This document shows positions 52,003 to 58,276 of a stretch of DNA of 64,000 bases, in pieces. This DNA comes from Streptosporangium roseum DSM 43021. GTDB lineage: Bacteria > Actinomycetota > Actinomycetes > Streptosporangiales > Streptosporangiaceae. The translations under genes and the position numbers were made by a program. The stretch is from contig NC_013595.1 in NCBI RefSeq assembly GCF_000024865.1, positions 10,044,001 through 10,108,000 of the forward strand, read 5' to 3'. Each line of letters starts with the position of its first letter. Position 1 is the first letter of the stretch. The notes under the pieces were generated by a model that saw only the letters and a list, made by a program, of their open reading frames with translations, did not search any database and was not told the DNA's origin.

Positions 52003-52659
52003 TCAGTCGCGATCCCGGGTCAGGTGGAGCAGCATTCGGGTGTTTCCCAAGGTGTTCGGCTTGACGTGCTCCAGGTCGAGGAACTCCGCGACGCCCTCGT
52101 CATATGAGGCGAGAAGTTCGGCGTAGACCTCCGGTGCGACGGGCGTGCCCTGGATCTCACGGAAGCCGTGCCGGGCGAAGAAGCCGACCTCGAAAGTGAG
52201 GCAGAAGACCCGCCGGAGCCCGAGCCCGCCGGCGGTGCGGATGAGCTCCGAGACGATCCGGTGGCCGATGCCCAGCCCTCGGCAGGCGGGGTCGACGGCG
52301 ACGGTGCGGATCTCGGCGAGGTCCTCCCAGAGCACGTGCAGCGCCCCGCAGCCCACGACGGCGCCCGCCCGCTCGGCCACCCAGAATTCCTGGATGTCCT
52401 CGTACAGGGTGACCGTGGCCTTCTCCAGAAGGCGCGGGCCGGCTCCCCCGTAGGTGTCGACGAGCCGCCGGATGGCGCGCACGTCCGGAGTGCGGGCGCG
52501 CCGTACCGTGATCTCGGCCGCGGCCTCCGCCGCGTCCGCCGGGCGGTCCCGCGGGTCCCGTTCCGCGTCCACGTCTCCGCCCCCGGCCACTGCGCGTCGT
52601 CCCGCGATCTCGGTGTCGCGAACGGCCGGGGTGGGGGAATGCTCCGCAACCTGCTCCAT
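52003..52659 (-). CDS. argA: Amino-acid N-acetyltransferase (N-acetylglutamate synthase type)
   Basis: The protein has 218 residues: a disordered N-terminal 45, then a GNAT domain (ITVRRARTPDVRAIRRLVDT, FWVAERAGAVVGCGALHVLW, acetyl-CoA site VDPACRGLGIGHRI, LTFEVGFFARHGFREI). It closely resembles the stand-alone actinobacterial N-acetylglutamate synthase (Rv2747 type) that starts arginine synthesis. No arginine genes are adjacent. The start at 52659 is the first in frame; the true start may be nearer the GNAT domain. Confidence 0.85.
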   Translation of the reverse strand: MEQVAEHSPTPAVRDTEIAGRRAVAGGGDVDAERDPRDRPADAAEAAAEITVRRARTPDVRAIRRLVDTYGGAGPRLLEKATVTLYEDIQEFWVAERAGAVVGCGALHVLWEDLAEIRTVAVDPACRGLGIGHRIVSELIRTAGGLGLRRVFCLTFEVGFFARHGFREIQGTPVAPEVYAELLASYDEGVAEFLDLEHVKPNTLGNTRMLLHLTRDRD

Positions 52660-52910
52660 AACCGATCAGCGTACGTCCTCGGCACGCGCGAATTACGGCT
52701 CACCCTTAACTCACGCCCCACGGCCAACAGATGACAGATGGTAGTCACGCCATGACGCTGGGCCGCGGGCGCCGGTGACGGGCCAAAACTCGCCTTTCGC
52801 ATGGTCCTGGAGCTGCGAAGACCTCCACCTCCCCTTGACCGAGAGCACATAAAACCAGCGTAATGCACATGTTGATCATGGAGATGTGTGATCTTCTTGT
52901 GACATTCCGG

Positions 52911-52939
52911 TTGTGAAAGCTCTACCGAGTTTGTAGTTC
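52911..52939 (+). promoter_or_regulatory. Probable promoter of the riboswitch-NlpC/P60 transcript
   Basis: TTGTGA (52911-52916) and TAGTTC (52934-52939) are 17 bases apart in the AT-richest part of the interval. The start point would fall near 52946, giving a leader of about 207 bases that contains the whole riboswitch. Confidence 0.4.
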
Positions 52940-52998
52940 TGGTTGAGCATGAACCTCCAATTGCACTAATGTCCGTGCTCGATGTCAGCGACGTTAAA

Positions 52999-53145
52999 GC
53001 GCTGAACCGCCGAATCCCCGGACCCGGGGAACCGGGGACCCACCCTTTAGTCCCCTGGGGTGAATCCGAGGTGCCCCCGCACCCTCGGTAGGGCTACCTC
53101 CGGCCCGAACCCGTCAGCTAACCCGGTAGGCGGCCGAGAGAGGAG
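52999..53145 (+). promoter_or_regulatory. Cyclic-di-AMP riboswitch (ydaO/yuaA type)
   Basis: The conserved blocks of the class appear in order: GCGCTGAACCGCCGAATCC, GGGGAACCGGGGACCCA, TGGGGTGAATCC, GGTAGGGCTACCT, and CCCGAACCCGTCAGCTAACC with GGTAGGCGG. The outer stem GCC/GGC closes just before the GAGAGGAG ribosome binding site of the NlpC/P60 gene, so ligand binding can control translation or transcript elongation. In actinobacteria this class commonly controls cell-wall hydrolase genes. DisA, the maker of the ligand, is encoded at 41877. Confidence 0.93.
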
Positions 53146-53152
53146 CCTGTTG

Positions 53153-54205
53153 GTGAAGCGCACGCGTGACCGTGGGGGGAAAAACACGGGCAGACATGCC
53201 CGCCGTCGAGAACACGCCCCGCGTGGACTCACCCGCCGGATGGCGCTCATCGGACTGGCCTTCGCCTCCCTGACCCTCGGCACCCCTGTCGTCGCGGCCA
53301 CCGCCGACCCGAAGCCCAGCCTTCCGGAGCTGGCCAAGCAGGTCGAGAAGCTGCACACCGACATCGAAACGCTCACCGAGCAGTACAACGGCGAGCGCGT
53401 CAAGCTCAAGCAGGCGCAGCGCGCCGCCGCGAGCGCCAAGAAGACCCTCGCCGTCAGCGAGTCCGAGCTGGCGTCCCGGCGCGCCAAGGCCACCCTCCTC
53501 GCGCAGAGCTCCTACATGTCGGGAGGTCTGGGCGCCGCCATGGTCTTCAGCCAGCCGACCGATCCCGACACCTTCCTCGACCAGGCCACCACGAACTACG
53601 CCCTCCAGCAGCAGCAGAGCGAGGAGGTCGCCCAGGTCGCCCGGGCGATCGAGGCCGCCGAGCGGGCGCAGGCCAGCGCCAAGGCCCGGACCACCGAGGT
53701 CAAGGACCTCCTGTCGGAGATCGGCACCAAGCGCACCAAGATCGAAGGGCTCGTCGACAAGGTCGAGAGCGACCTGTTCAGCGAGGTGCGCAGCCGGGCC
53801 AAGTCCAACAGCCGGGGCAGCCGGGTGAAGATCAGCGTGCCGATCGTCGGCAGCGGCAAGGCCGCCGAGGCCGCCCGCTGGGCACTCTCCCAGCAGCTCA
53901 AGCCGTATGTCTGGGGCGCCGAGGGCCCCAACTCCTTCGACTGCTCCGGCCTGGTCATGTGGGCCTACCAGAAGGTCGGCATCAGCCTGCCGCACTACAC
54001 CGGTGACCAGTGGACCGCGGGCACCCACATCTCCAGGGACGAGCTGCGCCCCGGTGACCTCGTCTTCTTCTACAACGACCTGCACCACGTCGGCATCTAC
54101 ATCGGCGCCGGCCTGATGGTCCACGCGCCCCGGACCGGCGACGTCATCCACATCGCCTCGATCGACAACCGGCCCTTCGCCGGTGGCGTGCGGGTCGCGG
54201 ACTGA
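53153..54205 (+). CDS. Secreted NlpC/P60 peptidoglycan endopeptidase
   Basis: The protein has 350 residues from the GTG at 53153 (GAGAGGAG eight bases before). The open frame extends to 53060, but that part is the riboswitch. It has a basic N-terminus (RHARRREHAPRGLTRR), then a signal core (MALIGLAFASLTLGTPVVAA), a coiled coil of about 180 residues (LAKQVEKLHTDIETLTEQYN onward), and an NlpC/P60 domain with catalytic Cys in FDCSGLVMWAYQ and His in HHVGIYIG. It cuts stem peptides of peptidoglycan; the coiled coil suggests RipA/CwlO-like autoinhibition. Confidence 0.93.
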   Translation: MKRTRDRGGKNTGRHARRREHAPRGLTRRMALIGLAFASLTLGTPVVAATADPKPSLPELAKQVEKLHTDIETLTEQYNGERVKLKQAQRAAASAKKTLAVSESELASRRAKATLLAQSSYMSGGLGAAMVFSQPTDPDTFLDQATTNYALQQQQSEEVAQVARAIEAAERAQASAKARTTEVKDLLSEIGTKRTKIEGLVDKVESDLFSEVRSRAKSNSRGSRVKISVPIVGSGKAAEAARWALSQQLKPYVWGAEGPNSFDCSGLVMWAYQKVGISLPHYTGDQWTAGTHISRDELRPGDLVFFYNDLHHVGIYIGAGLMVHAPRTGDVIHIASIDNRPFAGGVRVAD

Positions 54206-54410
54206 ACCGGAGGGCGAAGGCCCGCCCGATCAGACGGGCGGACCGTCCGGTCAGACGGGCGAAGGTCCGCCCGACCAGACCGGACGGTGGACCGTCCGAT
54301 CGGATCGGAGTGCGACGGACCACGCGGCCACGACAGACCGCGGACCACCCGATCCGGTCGGACCGCGGCGGAGCGCGCGACCAGGACAGACCGGGCGACG
54401 GACCCCGCGG
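54206..54410. repeat. GC-rich imperfect repeats after the NlpC/P60 gene
   Basis: GACGGGCG-AAGG-CCGCCCG-type and GGACCGTCCGGTC-type elements alternate through 54220-54310 and can form several hairpins; they may end transcription from the NlpC/P60 gene. No gene is seen here. Confidence 0.5.
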
Positions 54411-54659
54411 CTAGATCAGGCGGCGGCGAGCCGCCCAGGCCACGGCTTCGATCGCCGTGGCGACGCCGATGCGGTCGCAGATTCCGCGGAGCCTGCGCCG
54501 GACGGTCCGGCCGCTGATGTCGAGGCGACGACCCACCCGGTCCACGGTGACGCCCTTGGCAAGCTCTGCCAGGAGCACGAGATCTTCGTCACTGAGACCG
54601 ATCTCGCCCATGCCCAGGAGGCTGTCGCCGCGACGGGAATCCACTTCTGGATATGCCAT
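54411..54659 (-). CDS. Small LuxR-type helix-turn-helix protein
   Basis: The protein has 82 residues, nearly all a LuxR/NarL DNA-binding domain: LSDEDLVLLAELAKGVTVDRV, RRLDISGRTVRRRLRGICDRIGV and the closing AIEAVAWAARRR. It has no receiver or ligand domain, so it belongs to the stand-alone group (GerE-like in size). Its targets are unknown. It is convergent with the NlpC/P60 gene and divergent from a TetR gene. Confidence 0.82.
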   Translation of the reverse strand: MAYPEVDSRRGDSLLGMGEIGLSDEDLVLLAELAKGVTVDRVGRRLDISGRTVRRRLRGICDRIGVATAIEAVAWAARRRLI

Positions 54660-54783
54660 CTAGAGTCGCTCCCCCCGCACTGGAACTCAGGCGTGAGTAT
54701 GTTGGATATCAATGTCGCCCGTCAGGAACGGTAAACGCCTTGTTCAAAGGTCGTCAAGTTCCCCTCTTCATAGAGGCGGCGAG

Positions 54784-54806
54784 CGCTATTGACATAGCGG
54801 GCGCTA
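54784..54806. promoter_or_regulatory. Overlapping palindromes on the promoter of the TetR gene
   Basis: CGCTAT-TGAC-ATAGCG (54784-54799) shares its right arm with TAGCG-GG-CGCTA (54795-54806), giving three alternating half-sites. TTGACA (54789-54794) lies inside the first palindrome and TACTCA follows near 54814. The TetR start is at 54824, so this is a likely autoregulatory operator. Confidence 0.6.
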
Positions 54807-54823
54807 CGTGAAGTACTCATGAT

Positions 54824-55504
54824 ATGTCGGTGCCTTTGCGGTTAAGTCGCGGCCAAGCCAAGGCGCGCACCCGCAACCGCCTGCTGGCCGCGGCCGCCGA
54901 AGTCATCGCAGAACAAGGTTTCGCTGGGGCCTCCGTCGACGAGATCGCCTCCAGGGCGGGCCACACGGTCGGTGCCCTCTACTCCCATTTCGCCGGGAAA
55001 GATGAGTTGTTCCTCACTCTCTTCGACGAGCACGCCGCCCACCGCCTTGACAGCGTCGAGGAAATCGCCTCCCAATGGGAGGAGGACCAGACCGTTTTCG
55101 CCGCGCTCGGTGAGTATCTGGCCGAGATCGCCGATCGCCACACGGTATGGAGCACACTGGAAATGGAGTTTCTGCGCTACGCGCTGACCCGTCCGGAATT
55201 GCTCGACCGTCTGGCGGCCCACTGGCGGGCTCCCCGTACGGCCGTCGCCCGCCTGGTGGCCCCGCACTGCGCCGCGCACGACCCGGTCGCCGTCTCGACC
55301 GCGATCATCGGGCTCCTCGAAGGGCTCGTCACGCAGCGCCGCGTCGACCGCGCCGCGGTGCCGTCCGAACTGTTCGCCGAGGCGCTGCGCTGGCTTACGG
55401 CCGGACTCGCCCACCCTCCCGGACCGGCGGCCGCCAACCCGCCGCAGCCCCCGCGGCCGGCATGCCGGGAGGCCGGCCGTAAGCACGCCGGGAGGTCCTC
55501 GTGA
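54824..55504 (+). CDS. TetR-family transcriptional regulator
   Basis: The protein has 226 residues. The helix-turn-helix is clear (NRLLAAAAEVIAEQGFAGAS, VDEIASRAGHTVGALYSHFAGKDELF) and is followed by a full ligand domain ending AEALRWLTAGL. The last 30 residues (Pro-rich, ending CREAGRKHAGRSS) are encoded by the edge of the downstream tandem repeats and are probably an accretion. The start is close to the promoter, so translation may be nearly leaderless. Ligand and targets are unknown. Confidence 0.88.
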   Translation: MSVPLRLSRGQAKARTRNRLLAAAAEVIAEQGFAGASVDEIASRAGHTVGALYSHFAGKDELFLTLFDEHAAHRLDSVEEIASQWEEDQTVFAALGEYLAEIADRHTVWSTLEMEFLRYALTRPELLDRLAAHWRAPRTAVARLVAPHCAAHDPVAVSTAIIGLLEGLVTQRRVDRAAVPSELFAEALRWLTAGLAHPPGPAAANPPQPPRPACREAGRKHAGRSS

Positions 55505-55690
55505 ACACGCCGGGAGACCCGCCCTAAGCACCGGACACGCCGGGAGAGCCACCGTGAGGCACTGAAGGGCCGGGAGACCCGTCATGGGCACCGGACGCGC
55601 CGGGAGACCCGCCGTGGGCACCGGACGCGCCGGGAGACCGGCCGTGGGCAACGCCGGGAGACCCGCCATGAGGCACCTGAAGGGCCGCCG
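55461..55690. repeat. About 30-bp tandem repeats entering the TetR gene's 3' end
   Basis: The unit CGCCGGGAGACCCGCCGTGG plus about ten bases (GGCACCGGAC) recurs roughly seven times with small changes; the first copies encode the TetR tail. The rest of the gap to 55966 is GC-rich with no convincing gene on either strand. Confidence 0.7.
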
Positions 55691-55966
55691 GCCTCCAGGG
55701 GAGTGTCCCTCCGCCCCCGTTCCGCCCGCGCGCCGTACGGGCTCCGTGGGAGCGCGGCCACCCGGTGCGCGGGCTCCGCGGAGGCGTGAGCGCACGCCGT
55801 GGGCGCACGCCGCGCGGACGCGCTCGTGCCGCCGTCCTCCGACGGCGGCACCCGGGTCCGGCCGGACCGGCCCGGCACCGCCGTACGGAGGCACGGCGTG
55901 GGAAGTCGGTGCCGCCCGGCGGGGAGAGCTGAGTCTCCCGCCGCGCGGCACCGGCTGCCCGCGGGC

Positions 55967-57469
55967 TCAGCCCGCCGGCTTGACCAGCGGGAACAGGATG
56001 GTCTCGCGGATGTTCTTGCCGGTGAAGGCCATGACGAGACGGTCCACGCCGAGCCCCATGCCACCGGTGGGCGGCATCGCGTATTCCAGGGCGGTCAGGA
56101 AGTCCTCGTCAAGCTGCATGGCCTCGGGGTCGCCGCCCGCGGCGAGCAGGGACTGCTCGGTGAGGCGGCGGCGCTGCTCGACCGGGTCGACCAGCTCCGA
56201 GTAGGCGGTGCCGAGCTCGGTGCCGAAGCCGATCAGGTCCCACTTCTCGGTGAGGAGCGGGTTGTCCCGATGCTGGCGGGTCAGCGGGGAGGTCTCCAGC
56301 GGATAGTCCATGACGAACGTGGGCTGGATGAGGGTGTGCTCGACGAGCGCCTCGAAGATCTCCTGGACGAGCTTGCCCTGGCCCCACTTCGGGTCCCAGT
56401 GGATCTCGTGCGCGTCGGCGTGCTTGCGGACGTGCTCCAGCGGCGTCTCGGTGGTGATCTCCTCGCCCAGCGCCTCCGAGACCGACCCGTAGAGGGTGAT
56501 CCTCGGCCACTCCGGCAGGCCCAGGTCGATCTCCTGGCCCTCGTGGGTCACCACGGAGTGGCCGAGCGCGGCCACGACCGCGCTCTGGATCATCCGCTGG
56601 GTCAGGTCGGCCATGTCGTTGTAGTCGAGATACGTGCCGTAGGCCTCGAGCATGGTGAACTCGGGGTTGTGGGTGGCATCCGCGCCCTCGTTGCGGAAGT
56701 TGCGGTTGATCTCGAAGACCTTCTCGATGCCGCCCACCACGAGCCGCTTGAGGTAGAGCTCGATCGCGATGCGGAGGTAGAGCTCCATGCTGTAGGCGTT
56801 GATGTGGGTCTTGAACGGCCGGGCCGTCGCGCCGCCGTGGATCGGCTGGAGCATCGGCGTCTCGACCTCGAGGTAGCCCTCACCGTGCCAGAAGTCACGC
56901 ATCGCCCGCACGACGGCGCTACGGGTGTAGGCCATCTTCCGCGCCTCGTCGTTGACGATGAGGTCCAGGTAGCGCTGGCGGACCCGCGCCTCGGGGTCGG
57001 TGAGCCCGGCGTGCTTCTCCGGCAGCGGGCGCAGGCACTTGGAGGTGATCGCCCAGCGGTCGGCGAGGATGGACAGCTCGCCCCGGCGGGAGGTGATGAC
57101 CTCGCCCTCGATGCCGACGTGGTCGCCGAGGTCGACGTCGCGCTTCCACGCCGCCAGGGACTCCTCGCCCACCTTGTCCAGGGAGATCATGACCTGGAGG
57201 TCGGCGGAGCCGTCCCGGATCGTGGCGAAGCAGAGCTTGCCTCCGGTCCTGGACAGCATGACCCGTCCGGTGACGCCGACCCGGTCGCCGGTCGCGGTGT
57301 CAGCGGCGAGATCGGCGTATTTCTCACGGATCTCGCCGTTGGTCGCGGTGCGCGGGAAATTCACCGGGTAGGGGTCGACGCCCTCGGAACGGAGGCGGTC
57401 GAGCTTCTCCCGGCGCACGCGCATCTGCTCGGGCAGATCCTCGGCTGGGTTCGTCACTTCATCGGTCAC
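55967..57469 (-). CDS. lysS: Lysyl-tRNA synthetase (class II)
   Basis: The protein has 500 residues. The N-terminal OB-fold anticodon domain (GVTGRVMLSRTGGKLCFATI) and class II motifs are present: motif 1 region FWHGEGYLEVETPMLQPI, motif 2 RNFRNEGADATHNPEFTMLE, motif 3 GMGLGVDRLVMAFTG. It charges tRNA-Lys. The GTG start is 24 bases after the coaX stop, so it is the end of the nadBC-coaX-lysS transcript. The coaX-lysS order matches M. tuberculosis. Confidence 0.97.
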   Translation of the reverse strand: MTDEVTNPAEDLPEQMRVRREKLDRLRSEGVDPYPVNFPRTATNGEIREKYADLAADTATGDRVGVTGRVMLSRTGGKLCFATIRDGSADLQVMISLDKVGEESLAAWKRDVDLGDHVGIEGEVITSRRGELSILADRWAITSKCLRPLPEKHAGLTDPEARVRQRYLDLIVNDEARKMAYTRSAVVRAMRDFWHGEGYLEVETPMLQPIHGGATARPFKTHINAYSMELYLRIAIELYLKRLVVGGIEKVFEINRNFRNEGADATHNPEFTMLEAYGTYLDYNDMADLTQRMIQSAVVAALGHSVVTHEGQEIDLGLPEWPRITLYGSVSEALGEEITTETPLEHVRKHADAHEIHWDPKWGQGKLVQEIFEALVEHTLIQPTFVMDYPLETSPLTRQHRDNPLLTEKWDLIGFGTELGTAYSELVDPVEQRRRLTEQSLLAAGGDPEAMQLDEDFLTALEYAMPPTGGMGLGVDRLVMAFTGKNIRETILFPLVKPAG

Positions 57470-57493
57470 AGGGCAAGGTTACCGATGTCCGTG

Positions 57494-58276
57494 CTAAGCG
57501 GTGTTGCGGTGATAGATCAGCCGGAGACCGATCAGTGTGAGCCACGGCTCGTGCACGTCGATCGAGCGCGCCTCGCTGACCACGAGCGGCGCCGCGCTGC
57601 CGGTCGCGACGACGGTGACGTCGTCCGGGTCGTCGGCCAGCTCGGCCGCCATCCGCTCGACGATCCCGTCGACCTGGCCGGCGAACCCGTAGATGATGCC
57701 CGACTGGAGCGCCTCGACCGTGTTCTTGGCGATCACCGACCGGGGCCGGATCAGCTCCACCTTGTGCAGCTGCGCCCCGGCCGCGGCCAGCGCGTCCACC
57801 GAGATCTCGATGCCGGGGGCCGTCACCGCGCCGATGTACTCGCCCTTGGCGGAGACCGCGTCGAAGGAGGTCGCGGTGCCGAAGTCGACGATGATGCACG
57901 GCCCGCCGTACAGCTGGATGGCCGCCAGCGCGTTGACGATCCGGTCGCTGCCGACCTCCTTCGGGTTGTCCATCCTGACCGGCACCCCGGTCCGGATGCC
58001 GGGCTCGACGATCACCGCGGTGACGTCGCCGTAGTAGCGGCGGCACATCTCGCGCATCTCGTTGAGCACCGACGGCACCGTGGAGCAGAGCGCTATGCCG
58101 TCGACGTCGGCGCCTTTCAGCAGCGGCGACTGCCCGAGCAGCCCCTGCAGCACGACGGCTATCTCGTCGGCCGTGCGCCGGGCGTCGGTGGCGATCCGCC
58201 AGTGCTCGATGACCTCGTCGCCCTCGAACAGGCCGAGAACGGTGTGCGTGTTACCGACGTCGATGGCGAGCAGCAT
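57494..58276 (-). CDS. coaX: Type III pantothenate kinase
   Basis: The protein has 260 residues of the ASKHA fold: phosphate-1 motif LLAIDVGNTHTVLGLF, the PLYGGPCIIVDFGTATSFD phosphate-2/adenosine region (as LYGGPCIIVDFGTATSFDA), DNPKEVGSDRIVNALAA for pantothenate, and ATGSAAPLV. It phosphorylates pantothenate, the first step to CoA. ATG overlaps the nadBC stop by one base (TGATG). With panD and panC nearby, pantothenate synthesis and use are encoded together. Confidence 0.96.
   Translation of the reverse strand: MLLAIDVGNTHTVLGLFEGDEVIEHWRIATDARRTADEIAVVLQGLLGQSPLLKGADVDGIALCSTVPSVLNEMREMCRRYYGDVTAVIVEPGIRTGVPVRMDNPKEVGSDRIVNALAAIQLYGGPCIIVDFGTATSFDAVSAKGEYIGAVTAPGIEISVDALAAAGAQLHKVELIRPRSVIAKNTVEALQSGIIYGFAGQVDGIVERMAAELADDPDDVTVVATGSAAPLVVSEARSIDVHEPWLTLIGLRLIYHRNTA

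Noticed and set aside
53060..53152. Extended N-terminus of the NlpC/P60 gene
   Set aside because: These bases are the 3' half of the cyclic-di-AMP riboswitch; the GTG at 53153 has the proper ribosome binding site and leads directly into a signal peptide.
55582..56204. Open frames on both strands in the repeat region before lysS
   Set aside because: They are made of GC-rich repeats with implausible amino-acid composition, and one runs into the lysS coding region.
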